A stretch of 54,611 bases of DNA from an uncultured delta proteobacterium (GTDB lineage Bacteria > Desulfobacterota > Desulfobulbia > Desulfobulbales > Desulfurivibrionaceae). The notes below the pieces were generated by a model. That model was not told the DNA's origin. It made no database searches and was given only the letters and a program-made list of their open reading frames with translations. Location: contig CAIPYE010000013.1 in NCBI GenBank assembly GCA_903869265.1, forward strand, positions 1 through 54,611. The letters run 5' to 3'. The position numbers and the translations under genes are program-made. Positions 24,410 through 32,778 of the stretch are shown in pieces; position 1 is the stretch's first letter; each line of letters opens with the position of its first letter.

Positions 24410-26191
24410 ATGACCGAACCCACTTTTGACGCCATATTCGATGACCTGCTCGACGCCAACGAGGAGTTGCAAGATTTTCTGGCAATTCTCGATGCGCTGC
24501 TACCGGAGGCATCGGTACTCCTGGTGAGCGAGACGGGTGCCCTGCTTGACGGGGCGCACCCCTTGACGCTTGCCCAGCCGGTGCGGGAAAAGTTGGTCCA
24601 AGAGGCGAGATCGACCGATGGTTTTGTCGCGGGAAAGGCGGATAACGGCGCCCGGTGCCATGCGGTGTATAATGCCAAACTTCCGGGGGTGCTGATCATT
24701 TCTTGCGCCGCCCCGAAAGATGACTGGCCGCCAGGCTCCGCGCTCACCACCCTGTTGCAGAACACCCTTGATCTTGCCCTGCACAGGCAGGAGCGGGAGA
24801 TGCTTGTCGCCGATCACGAACAGTCGGTTCGGCAGATCAACATCCTGCAGCAACAGCATGGCAAGCTTATTGAAGACAACTATCGCCAGTACCGGCTCAA
24901 CCAGGATCGGGAAAAAGAGTATGCCCGGAAGCTGGAAAGCGAAATAGCCAAGCAAACCGCCGAGTTGCGGGAAGCAAATGCGCGGCTTGAGGAGATCAGT
25001 CGGCTCAAGAGCGATTTCCTGGCCAATATGAGCCACGAGCTGCGGACCCCCATGAACGCCATCATCGGCTTCAGCGAACTTCTGTCCGAAACCCCCCTTG
25101 CCGAAGAGCAGCTCGATTACACCAGGACCATCGCCCAGTCCGCAGCAAGCCTGCTGAGCCTGATCAACGACATCCTTGATCTGGCAAAAATCGAGGCTGG
25201 AAAACTCGAACTCGAACGGTTACCCTTTAATCTTGCCGAGGTGGTGGACAACGTGGCCGCCATGTTCAAGATCCCTGCCAGGGAAAAGGGGGTTGTCTTC
25301 ACCTGCAAGATCGACAGCCGTATCCCGAAAAGAGTTATGGGGGACAGCAACCGGCTGCGTCAGGTCTTGATAAATCTTTCCGGAAACGCCATGAAATTCA
25401 CTGAGCGGGGCGGGATTGATATTACGGTCGACTATGAGCGTGAAGCTGCTGGTCAGATTGTCAGCCGTTTTTCAGTGCGCGACAGCGGCATAGGCATCCC
25501 TGCCGACAGGGTGGAGGCGATTTTTGAAAAATTTACCCAGGCCGACGGCTCGACCACCAGGAAATACGGGGGCACGGGTCTGGGGTTGGCCATTTGCCTC
25601 CAGCTCGTGGAGCTCATGGGTGGTCGTCTCACGGTGGACAGCGAGGTGGGCAAGGGCAGCACTTTTTATTTCGTGATTCCCCTGGAAGAGGCCCCGGCAG
25701 AAATCATCTCTTTGCAAGAGCACAAGGAAGCGGGTCGAGAAAAACTGGGCAGGGGCGGGAGGATTCTTTTGGTTGAGGATAATGCGGTCAACCAGCGATT
25801 GGCCAGCATTTTGATCGCCCGGCAAGGATATGAGGTCGAGGTGGCCTCCGATGGGGCCGAATCCTTGGAGCATCTTCGGCATCAGACCTTTGATCTTGTT
25901 TTGATGGATGTCCAGATGCCCAATATGGACGGCATGGAGGCCACCAGAAAAATCAGGGAGATTGAGGCTGATCCGGCCCTGCGGCAGGAATATGTCGGAC
26001 TGCGCGCCCTGAAAGAGCCGCTGGCTATAGTCGGCCTCACGGCCCATGCCAGAAAAGAGGATGAGACCGCCTGCTATGCGGCAGGGATGAACGGCTTTCT
26101 CACCAAGCCTATTATCAAGGCGAAGCTGGCCTTGATTCTCAACGAGATGATGCCCCGGGTTTCCTGCCTGGAAACTAAAGACCCCTCCTGA
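24410..26191 (+). CDS. Hybrid sensor histidine kinase with C-terminal receiver
   Basis: A 593-aa cytoplasmic kinase. An N-terminal GAF-like or unassigned sensor occupies about 1-125 and a coiled coil about 130-200. HisKA carries His209 (NMSHELRTP), and HATPase boxes are N (INLSGNAMKF), G1 (DSGIGIP), F and G2 (GGTGLGLAI). The receiver domain (about 452-580) has Asp500 in LMDVQMP and the conserved Lys of LTKP. There are no membrane segments, so it senses an internal signal. It is a hybrid without its own Hpt domain; the separate Hpt protein two genes upstream would complete the relay. Confidence 0.92.
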   Translation: MTEPTFDAIFDDLLDANEELQDFLAILDALLPEASVLLVSETGALLDGAHPLTLAQPVREKLVQEARSTDGFVAGKADNGARCHAVYNAKLPGVLIISCAAPKDDWPPGSALTTLLQNTLDLALHRQEREMLVADHEQSVRQINILQQQHGKLIEDNYRQYRLNQDREKEYARKLESEIAKQTAELREANARLEEISRLKSDFLANMSHELRTPMNAIIGFSELLSETPLAEEQLDYTRTIAQSAASLLSLINDILDLAKIEAGKLELERLPFNLAEVVDNVAAMFKIPAREKGVVFTCKIDSRIPKRVMGDSNRLRQVLINLSGNAMKFTERGGIDITVDYEREAAGQIVSRFSVRDSGIGIPADRVEAIFEKFTQADGSTTRKYGGTGLGLAICLQLVELMGGRLTVDSEVGKGSTFYFVIPLEEAPAEIISLQEHKEAGREKLGRGGRILLVEDNAVNQRLASILIARQGYEVEVASDGAESLEHLRHQTFDLVLMDVQMPNMDGMEATRKIREIEADPALRQEYVGLRALKEPLAIVGLTAHARKEDETACYAAGMNGFLTKPIIKAKLALILNEMMPRVSCLETKDPS

Positions 26192-26212
26192 TCCTTTCCC
26201 ATTCCCGTTTTC

Positions 26213-26716
26213 TCAGCCGTTCTTGTTTGGCCTCTGCCACTCCTGGTGGTTCTGCATTCCGGCTATTTTTTCCTCCCACGCCTTGCCATGACCGGTTAGC
26301 TCCGCCCGTCGCGCTGTTTCGCTCAGCAGTATCAGCTCGATCTGGAGCCGTTCCTCCGGCATAAGGTTGCCGAGTCTGTCCGGCCATTCGATCACGGAAA
26401 GTCCTGTTCCATAGAGGTACTCCAACAGGCCGAGATCCTCGATTTCCGTTTCATCGTTCAACCGGTAGAGATCCAGATGATAGAGGGGCAACCGTCCCGG
26501 ATATTCGTGCAGAAGGCTGAAGGTGGGGCTGGTTATATAGCAGGACTCCTCCACCTGCAACCCCTGGCCGATTGCCTGGGTGAGGGTGGTTTTTCCGGCT
26601 CCCAGAGAACCGGCCAGGGTGATCACCTCGCCGGGGCGGGCGGTCTCTCCGAGGTAGCGGCCCAGGGCAAGGGTGGTGCGCAGATCCGGCAGGGAAAGGG
26701 AAATGGCGGTTGTCAT
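26213..26716 (-). CDS. tsaE: tRNA t6A biosynthesis ATPase TsaE
   Basis: A 167-aa P-loop ATPase of the t6A complex (with TsaB/TsaD). It has Walker A GSLGAGKTTL (about 36-45), SPTFSLLHEY, the HLDLYRL segment, and IEWPDRL near the Walker B region. It is slightly longer than typical at the C-terminus, which is polar and may be disordered. It is convergent with the hybrid kinase, 21 bases apart. The second structured repeat lies just upstream of it. Confidence 0.93.
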   Translation of the reverse strand: MTTAISLSLPDLRTTLALGRYLGETARPGEVITLAGSLGAGKTTLTQAIGQGLQVEESCYITSPTFSLLHEYPGRLPLYHLDLYRLNDETEIEDLGLLEYLYGTGLSVIEWPDRLGNLMPEERLQIELILLSETARRAELTGHGKAWEEKIAGMQNHQEWQRPNKNG

Positions 26717-26766
26717 GTTATTTAACTATCCCGCTAAAATCGAAAAACAGGCTGAAGCATCCAGCT

Positions 26767-26872
26767 GTAACTGTTCGGCGGCACCGCAGATGCGCGAAAG
26801 AGGCCTGCGACGTGTGCTATTGCCCATGAGCAGGCCGATGACAAAGCAGATGCGGTGCTGCTGGGCAGTTAT
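26767..26872 (+). repeat. ERIC-like structured intergenic repeat, copy 2
   Basis: A 106-bp imperfect palindrome with 21-bp arms (26767-26787 and 26852-26872). In the plus orientation all 21 positions pair, 16 Watson-Crick and 5 G-U. An inner GGCCTGC/GCAGGCC stem (26802-26808, 26830-26836) is perfect. Compared with copy 1 it lacks about 14 bases after the 5' arm and about 25 bases before the 3' arm. Its 3' end touches the stop codon of the diheme cytochrome gene, the same relation copy 1 has to hisG. Confidence 0.8.
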
Positions 26873-27156
26873 CATCTTGTTTGTATTTTCTTATGGCAGA
26901 AGAGACACCGGTATTTCGGGGGATGGCCATCTGGCAGGGGTGCTTGGCCTTCTGGGGCATGGCAGGAGCCGCAATGTTTTTCCGCTTCTTTTTTCTCCAT
27001 GGGGTAAAAAGGAAGGTGAATCTCATCCTGAGGCAGCTTGTGGGTTGATTCGGGCGGCGCTTTGAGTAAAAAAACAAGGATGGCTGCACAGCCAGCGATG
27101 AACAGAATATTGAACAGCCGGGTTTTGTTTTTTTTTGGCTCAGGGTTCACGGGCAA
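26872..27156 (-). CDS. Membrane-anchored diheme c-type cytochrome
   Basis: A 94-aa protein with one N-terminal membrane helix (about 14-32) and two heme-binding motifs, CGSCH (62-66) and CLFCH (84-88), in a short periplasmic domain. No cleavable lipobox is evident. It starts five bases after the stop of the flavoprotein gene, so both are made from one transcript. The protein could pass electrons between the quinone pool or flavoprotein and periplasmic carriers; this is inferred from context. The family resembles small cytochrome-c7/NapC-fragment-like proteins but is not firmly assigned. Confidence 0.78.
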   Translation of the reverse strand: MPVNPEPKKNKTRLFNILFIAGCAAILVFLLKAPPESTHKLPQDEIHLPFYPMEKKEAEKHCGSCHAPEGQAPLPDGHPPKYRCLFCHKKIQTR

Positions 27157-27161
27157 GTCCT

Positions 27162-28193
27162 TTATGAGGGTTGGTCGATTCCCATTTCCAGGGCGCTGAA
27201 AGGGATAAGGCCGGTGCGCAGGCAGAAAACCATGGTCTCCAAAATAAGTTTGCCAGCCAGTTTCCCGCCGGAGGCCAACTCGAGAAGGCGGGCATGCTGG
27301 TGGTGTTTTGCGATGAGTTGGGCCATTTTTTTGCCTTCATACTCTCCGTCCAAGATGGTGCGGGCGGCTTCTTCTCCGGAAACGATGGCGGAATAGATGC
27401 CCTCGCCGGTGAGGCCCGAGGCAAGGCCTGCCGCGTCGCCAATCAAAAAGCGGTTGTTGAATCGCCAGCCGCGAAAGTCGAAGTTGATCAGGGCTGCTTG
27501 CGGCTGGCGGGACTTGAGTTCATGGCCGTGGTTTGCGGCCCACTGGTGCAGGCTATCCAGCAGGAGTCCTGGTTTGCTGGTGCTGCGCCTGGCGTATACG
27601 CCAATGGAAGCCGTGTCCTGGTGGGGGAAAATCCAGGCGTAGCCATTGCCGAAAAGATCGGTGTTCAGGTGCCACTGCATCTCGGGGAAGTCCCCCGCGA
27701 TCTGATAGTTGATGCCAACCCCAATTTTTTCGGTGGGAATCCCCATTTGACGCCGCACCAGGGAACTGCTGCCATCGGCCCCCACCAGAAAATCATAACC
27801 AAACTCTTCCCCCCCCCTGGTTCGCACTCGGTCTTCGCTAATTTTCAGAACAAGCGTGTTGGTGATGATGCTGACTCCGGCGGCTTGGGCACGTTCTGCC
27901 ATCCAGCGTCCGAGCCGACCCCGGTCAACGGTGCGGATAATGGGCTTGTCGTCTTGGATTATGGTGTGCTGCCAATTGCTGTGGATGTGCTGGCGGGTGA
28001 AGGAACGTTCCCACAGGGTCTCCGGAAAGCCGAGACCGTGTGCCGCGGCGGGAATGCCTCCGGCGCAGACTTTGGGGCCGATGACGCTGTTGCGCTCAAG
28101 CACCAGGACCTCTTTGCCCTGCTGGGCAAGAAGAGTGGCGCAGGCCAGACCTCCAGGGCCTCCGCCCACAATGACAGTATGGAATTTTTTCAT
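27162..28193 (-). CDS. Geranylgeranyl-reductase-family flavoprotein
   Basis: A 343-aa FAD-dependent oxidoreductase. It has the Rossmann motif VGGGPGGLACATLLA (about 8-22), the family's CAGGIP segment, the mid-protein GADGSSSLVRRQMG and the late FAD motif FLIGDAAGLASGLTGEGI. Relatives reduce prenyl chains (chlorophyll, archaeal lipids, menaquinone) or other alkenes. The start is the ATG at 28193; upstream codons overlap the promoter. The coupled downstream diheme cytochrome is unusual for this family and may supply or receive electrons. Confidence 0.86.
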   Translation of the reverse strand: MKKFHTVIVGGGPGGLACATLLAQQGKEVLVLERNSVIGPKVCAGGIPAAAHGLGFPETLWERSFTRQHIHSNWQHTIIQDDKPIIRTVDRGRLGRWMAERAQAAGVSIITNTLVLKISEDRVRTRGGEEFGYDFLVGADGSSSLVRRQMGIPTEKIGVGINYQIAGDFPEMQWHLNTDLFGNGYAWIFPHQDTASIGVYARRSTSKPGLLLDSLHQWAANHGHELKSRQPQAALINFDFRGWRFNNRFLIGDAAGLASGLTGEGIYSAIVSGEEAARTILDGEYEGKKMAQLIAKHHQHARLLELASGGKLAGKLILETMVFCLRTGLIPFSALEMGIDQPS

Positions 28194-28511
28194 GGTCGTT
28201 GCCTCGATCCCCCAGAGAAAAACACCTCGCACACTATATGAGGATGGCTTTTCCTGTCAAGATATTAGGAGCCGTTGCGGAACAAAGATTTTGTCAGACT
28301 GTGCCGTTACGGCTCTTTATGCCGCCATTATTATTCAGACGGTGAGGTTGTTTTTTCACAACGGCTTAAGAGCTCTGGAATCATGGGACGGTTCATGGTA
28401 TTATCGCGGAAATTTTAAGACGAGAGAAGGCCTGGGGATGTTCCCGCGAGGCCATCGTTGTCAGATCAAATAAGTCTCCTGTCGGGGACGCTTGTATACG
28501 AGGATGGACGC
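28194..28511. other. Divergent intergenic region, flavoprotein / M23 peptidase
   Basis: 318 bases without a convincing gene. The left part carries a strong minus-strand promoter for the flavoprotein-cytochrome pair. The right part must hold the M23 promoter, but only a TATTAT-like -10 (near 28400) with a poor -35 is visible. The M23 frame is open back to 28458, yet the first good ribosome-binding site is at 28500. Confidence 0.45.
28233..28260 (-). promoter_or_regulatory. Sigma-70-like promoter of the flavoprotein-cytochrome unit
   Basis: On the minus strand TTGACA (28260-28255), a 16-base spacer, and TATAGT (28238-28233). It lies 40 bases upstream of the ATG at 28193. Confidence 0.7.
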
Positions 28512-29882
28512 ATGAAGCTTGACCCGTTTGCTAAAGTGAAAAAAAACAGGGGCGCACTTCCCGCGCTGGTCCTTGGGGGAGCAGGGTTGCTCGCCTTGGT
28601 TCTGGTGGCGTTCTTCTGGCTGGTGGGGGAGATGGAAAAGCCGCAGGTGGCGCTCAATGGGGAGAGTCCCCATATCGGCCTTGCCAAACAGCTAACCTTA
28701 ACGGCCAGCGATGCCAAGAGCGGCTTGAGCTCCATTGAGGTTGCCCTGATTCAGGAGGGCAAAAAGGCGGTGCTGCTGGAAAAAACCTATCCCAGGGCCG
28801 GGTATTTTTCCGGGGCCGGGCCGCATAAAATCGAGGAGACCATCGAGATTACGCCCAAATCCCTTGGCTTGAAGGATGGCTCGGCGGAGTTGCTGGTGAA
28901 GGCGGTTGATTTCTCCTTGTGGAACTGGTTCAGGGGCAATGTCACCATCCATTCCTCAGCGGTCACCATCGATACCAAGCCGCCGGTGATCAGCGTGATG
29001 GAATCGCCCAAGTATATCAAGGGCGGCGGGGCCGGCGTGGTTGTCTACCGGGTCAGCGAGCCTGCTGGCAGGCACGGAGTAATGGTCAACGACATCTTCT
29101 ACCCGGGATTTGCCATGCCCAAGCGGGGTGCGGGAATTTATGGCGCCTGCATGGGACTGCCCCACGATATCGCCAAGATAGAAAATGCCTTTGTGGTCGC
29201 GGCGGACCAGGCCGGAAACGAGGCCAAGGCCCCGTTCACCATGGATCTGCATGTGCGTAAGATTGTCAGTGACAAGATCACGGTCAGCGACGCATTTCTT
29301 TCCGCCAAGCTGCCGGAATTCGCCACCTATTATCCGGAGTTGAGCGGCACGCCCGTCGAGCAGTATATCAAGGTGAACAACGATATCCGGCAGGCGAATT
29401 ATAAGAAGATTCAGGAGATCTGCGCGAAATTTCAGCCCGAGCGCCTTTGGGACGGCCGTTTCGGGATGATGGAAGGAAGCCCACGGGCCGGATACGCCGA
29501 TCATCGGACCTACCTGTACAACAACGAGAAGATCGACGAGCAGGTCCATCTGGGGGTTGATATTGCTTCGCTTGAGCATGCCAATGTCGAGGCCGCCAAC
29601 CGTGGGCTGGTGGTTTTTGCCGAGTATCTGGGAATTTACGGGAACACTGTTATCCTGGACCATGGCCAGGGAATTTTCAGCCTGTACTCCCACATGAGCC
29701 AGATCGACGTCTCGGTTGGGACCATGGTCGAAAAGGGCGCACTTTTGGGTCTTACCGGCACCACCGGCATGGCGGGGGGCGATCATCTCCACTTCAGCAT
29801 GCTGGTCAACGGGATCTTTGTCGATCCACGGGAGTGGTGGGACGAGGAGTGGCTGAAAATTCACATGCTGAGCGTGCTCTAA
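28512..29882 (+). CDS. M23-family (LytM) peptidoglycan endopeptidase
   Basis: A 456-aa protein with an N-terminal cytoplasmic tail, one membrane helix (about 18-38), two Ig-like/beta-rich periplasmic regions (about 45-240), and a C-terminal LytM domain. Zinc ligands are intact: His and Asp in HLGVDIA and the HLHFSM pair; the catalytic YSHMS is present. It should cleave murein cross-bridges. The ATG at 28512 follows GAGG at eight bases. mutL begins three bases after its stop, an unusual but tight coupling. Confidence 0.88.
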   Translation: MKLDPFAKVKKNRGALPALVLGGAGLLALVLVAFFWLVGEMEKPQVALNGESPHIGLAKQLTLTASDAKSGLSSIEVALIQEGKKAVLLEKTYPRAGYFSGAGPHKIEETIEITPKSLGLKDGSAELLVKAVDFSLWNWFRGNVTIHSSAVTIDTKPPVISVMESPKYIKGGGAGVVVYRVSEPAGRHGVMVNDIFYPGFAMPKRGAGIYGACMGLPHDIAKIENAFVVAADQAGNEAKAPFTMDLHVRKIVSDKITVSDAFLSAKLPEFATYYPELSGTPVEQYIKVNNDIRQANYKKIQEICAKFQPERLWDGRFGMMEGSPRAGYADHRTYLYNNEKIDEQVHLGVDIASLEHANVEAANRGLVVFAEYLGIYGNTVILDHGQGIFSLYSHMSQIDVSVGTMVEKGALLGLTGTTGMAGGDHLHFSMLVNGIFVDPREWWDEEWLKIHMLSVL

Positions 29883-29885
29883 GCC

Positions 29886-31724
29886 TTGTCCAGGATCAGG
29901 ATTCTTCCGGAAAATCTGGCCAACCAGATCGCGGCCGGCGAGGTTGTCGAGCGGCCTGCCTCGGTGGTCAAGGAGCTGCTGGAGAACGCCATCGATGCTG
30001 GGGCCAGTCAGGTTTTCATCCAGGTGGAAGGCGACGGCACGCGGCTGATCCGGGTGATTGACGATGGCTCTGGCATGGATCAGGACGATGTGCTTCTCTG
30101 TCTGGAGCGCCATGCCACCAGCAAGATTACCAGCCTTGCCGAGCTTGGTTCCATCCGAACCCTGGGTTTCCGGGGCGAGGCCTTGCCCAGCATCGCCTCG
30201 GTGGCCAGGATGCGGATCACCTCGCGCCCTGCGGCCCAAACCCTGGGCACCCAGATTGATCTCCGTTTCGGCAAGGTTCTTAAGGTGCACGAGATGGGGG
30301 GCAGCCCAGGTACTGCCTTTGAGGTTACGGATCTTTTCGGCAATGTCCCTGCCCGGAAAAAATTTCTCAAATCCACCAGAACGGAACTGGCCCACATCGA
30401 AGAGGTGGTGAAGAATTATGCCCTGGCCCGCCCGGAGTTGGGGTTCGGTTTTACGGTGGATGGCCGCGAGGTTTTGCGGCTGCCAGCCGGGCTTGATACC
30501 CCCCGGAGCCGGGCGGAACGGATTTTTGGTAAGGGTGGTGGATCTCTGGTGGAGGTCGGTCGGCAGGCCTCAGCCGGGAACGAGGAGACTGAGCCCGGCG
30601 TTTCCGGGTTTCTTCTGCCGCCGGATTCCCCTGCCGCCGCTCGGCTCAGGATCTTTATCAATGGCAGGGCGATCCATGATCGGCTGATCAGCCATGCGGT
30701 GAGTGAGGGCCTTCAGAACTATCTCATGAAAGGGCGTGGGGTGGGCGGGGTGATTTTTCTGACCCTGCCGCTCGTCAGCGTTGATGTGAACGTTCATCCC
30801 ACCAAGCAGGAAGTCAGGTTTAATAAACCTACAGCGGTGCATCAGGCCGTGGTCGCCGCAGTACAGGCCGCCATGGCGGATTATCAGCAGACCCTGAAAC
30901 AGGAGATATTCCGGCCCGCTCCCGGTGGCTCAGGCACGGTGCAGGCAAAAGTTACCCCGGCCAAGGTCTATGCGCCGGTCTCCGCTCATCCGGCGCCTGC
31001 GGTGCAGGAGGTGTTGCCGCTGTTCAAGGCCACCGCCGTTGCTGTTGCGCCTTCTGTCCTTCAAGCTGGCTCGGACAGGGAGGCGGAGCAGGGCTGTGAG
31101 GCAGAGAAGTCTCAACCCCCGCCTTTGTCGGAGGACTCCGCCGCTCCGTCTGGCGGCTTGCGTTATCTCGGACAGCTGCTGGATACCTATCTGCTCTGCG
31201 CCACGGAAAACGGCCTGCTTGCCATTGACCAGCATGCCGCCCATGAGCGGCTGCTGTTTGAGGCGCTGAAGCGGCAGTTTGCCAGTAAAAAGATCGTCCG
31301 TCAGACCCTGCTGTTCTCAAAGGTGCTGGAGTGCACCCTGGAAGAGATTCAGATTCTCAAGCAGTACGCCGAGGAGATTGGAGCCCTCGGGGTTGAGATC
31401 GAGGATTTTGGGGGAGGCAGCCAGGTGGTGAAGGCCGTGCCTGCGGTGCTTGGCCGCTCTCCGGTTGAGGAGGTGATGGCTGGGATCTTTGCCCGGTTTG
31501 CTGAGGCAGGGTCGGGGAAAGGCGGGGTACGCGCCGAGGAAGTGCTTTCCGACATGGCCTGCAAGGCAGCCATCAGGGCAGGACAAAGACTGACATCAAC
31601 AGAAGCCGAAGCCCTGTTGGCCGAGATGCAGCGGGCCGATGTTTTTTCCCATTGCCCCCATGGCCGTCCGGTGGCCAAGAGTTTTACCCCCCATGACATC
31701 AAAAAATGGTTTTATCGCGGCTGA
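29886..31724 (+). CDS. mutL: DNA mismatch repair protein MutL (endonuclease type)
   Basis: A 612-aa GHKL ATPase. It has the N-terminal IAAGEVVERPASVVKELLEN, DDGSGMD, and TLGFRGEALPSI, then a linker of about 100 variable residues. The C-terminal domain carries DQHAAHERLLFE, the DQHA-x2-E-x4-E endonuclease signature found in organisms lacking MutH. The start is the TTG at 29886 (MSRIRILPENL), three bases after the peptidase stop and without a Shine-Dalgarno, so initiation is probably by coupling. mutS is not in the window. Confidence 0.94.
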   Translation: MSRIRILPENLANQIAAGEVVERPASVVKELLENAIDAGASQVFIQVEGDGTRLIRVIDDGSGMDQDDVLLCLERHATSKITSLAELGSIRTLGFRGEALPSIASVARMRITSRPAAQTLGTQIDLRFGKVLKVHEMGGSPGTAFEVTDLFGNVPARKKFLKSTRTELAHIEEVVKNYALARPELGFGFTVDGREVLRLPAGLDTPRSRAERIFGKGGGSLVEVGRQASAGNEETEPGVSGFLLPPDSPAAARLRIFINGRAIHDRLISHAVSEGLQNYLMKGRGVGGVIFLTLPLVSVDVNVHPTKQEVRFNKPTAVHQAVVAAVQAAMADYQQTLKQEIFRPAPGGSGTVQAKVTPAKVYAPVSAHPAPAVQEVLPLFKATAVAVAPSVLQAGSDREAEQGCEAEKSQPPPLSEDSAAPSGGLRYLGQLLDTYLLCATENGLLAIDQHAAHERLLFEALKRQFASKKIVRQTLLFSKVLECTLEEIQILKQYAEEIGALGVEIEDFGGGSQVVKAVPAVLGRSPVEEVMAGIFARFAEAGSGKGGVRAEEVLSDMACKAAIRAGQRLTSTEAEALLAEMQRADVFSHCPHGRPVAKSFTPHDIKKWFYRG

Positions 31725-31834
31725 GTCCGGCTAAAAAAATATCGCGCAAGCAGTCGGGAAAATGTATCCTTTTTAAAAAAGCATCCAGCATATCCAAGCC
31801 CTTCGCGGCTGTAATTTTTGATAAGGACAACCCC

Positions 31835-32725
31835 ATGACAACACCGGTAAGCCAAACGAATTTTGCCAATCTCCATCTGCTGCACCGCGGCAAGGTCCGG
31901 GATCTCTACGAGGTGGAAGAGCATCTGCTGATGGTGGCCTCGGACCGGATCTCCGCCTTTGATGTGATCATGGACGATCCCATCCCCGACAAGGGCGCGA
32001 TCCTGACCAAGCTTTCTCTATTCTGGTTTGATTATCTCAAAGACATTGTGCCCAATCATCTGATCACGGCAAATGTGGCGGAATATCCGGCGGTCTGCGC
32101 CCCGTATCGCGAGCAGTTGGCGGGTCGCAGCCTGCTGGTGAAAAAGGCCAAACCCTTGCCGGTGGAGTGTATTGTCCGCGGCTATCTCTCCGGTTCCTTC
32201 TGGCAGGCATATAAAAAAGACCCCACTGTCTGCGGCTTTGCCTTGCCCGCCGGGATGCGGGAGTCGGACAAGTTTCCTGAGCCGCTCTTCACCCCGTCCA
32301 CCAAGGCGGCGCTTGGGTTGCACGATGAGAACATCTCCCTGGCCGAGATGGAGAACCTCCTGGGCAGGGAACAGACGGCCAAGATCAAGGATATCTGTGT
32401 GCGCCTGTACGTTAAGGCGGCGGATTACGCTCGGAGTAGGGGAATCATCATTGCCGACACCAAGTTTGAACTCGGCGTCTATAACGGCGAGATTATTCTC
32501 ATCGATGAAGTGCTGACCCCGGATTCATCCCGTTTCTGGCCCCAGGATCAGTACCAGCCCGGCGCCGGACAGGCGAGTTTTGATAAACAGTATCTTCGGG
32601 ACTATCTTTGCACCCTCAACTGGGGGAAAAATCCGCCGCCGCCCAAACTGCCGCGGGAAATCATCGAGAAAACCGCTTCCCGCTACCGAGAGGCGCTGGT
32701 CAAGATAACCGGCCAAGATATTTAA
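31835..32725 (+). CDS. purC: Phosphoribosylaminoimidazole-succinocarboxamide synthase
   Basis: A 296-aa SAICAR synthase of the longer (yeast ADE1-like) class. It has GKVRDLYEV, VASDRISAFDV, VECIVRGYLSGSFW, and the C-terminal ADTKFELG and DEVLTPDSSRFWP motifs. It joins aspartate to CAIR. The frame extends to 31706, but homology and AAGGACA set the start at the ATG at 31835. It lies 110 bases after mutL; no clear promoter between them was seen. The other purine genes (purD, purE) are 10 kb upstream. Confidence 0.95.
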   Translation: MTTPVSQTNFANLHLLHRGKVRDLYEVEEHLLMVASDRISAFDVIMDDPIPDKGAILTKLSLFWFDYLKDIVPNHLITANVAEYPAVCAPYREQLAGRSLLVKKAKPLPVECIVRGYLSGSFWQAYKKDPTVCGFALPAGMRESDKFPEPLFTPSTKAALGLHDENISLAEMENLLGREQTAKIKDICVRLYVKAADYARSRGIIIADTKFELGVYNGEIILIDEVLTPDSSRFWPQDQYQPGAGQASFDKQYLRDYLCTLNWGKNPPPPKLPREIIEKTASRYREALVKITGQDI

Positions 32726-32732
32726 ATCTTAC

Positions 32733-32757
32733 GGCTTACAGATTAAAGCTGTAAGCC
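32733..32757. repeat. Perfect hairpin between purC and lipoprotein gene
   Basis: GGCTTACAG (32733-32741) and CTGTAAGCC (32749-32757) pair over 9 bp with a 7-base loop. No T-tract follows, so it is not an intrinsic terminator. It ends about 20 bases before the next start and may protect the purC end or tune translation. Confidence 0.45.
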
Positions 32758-32778
32758 CCTGTGCCGCGAGGTGGTGTG

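Noticed and set aside
28956-30395. A 479-codon open frame antisense to the M23 and mutL genes
   Set aside because: It spans two certain genes and has shadow-type composition.
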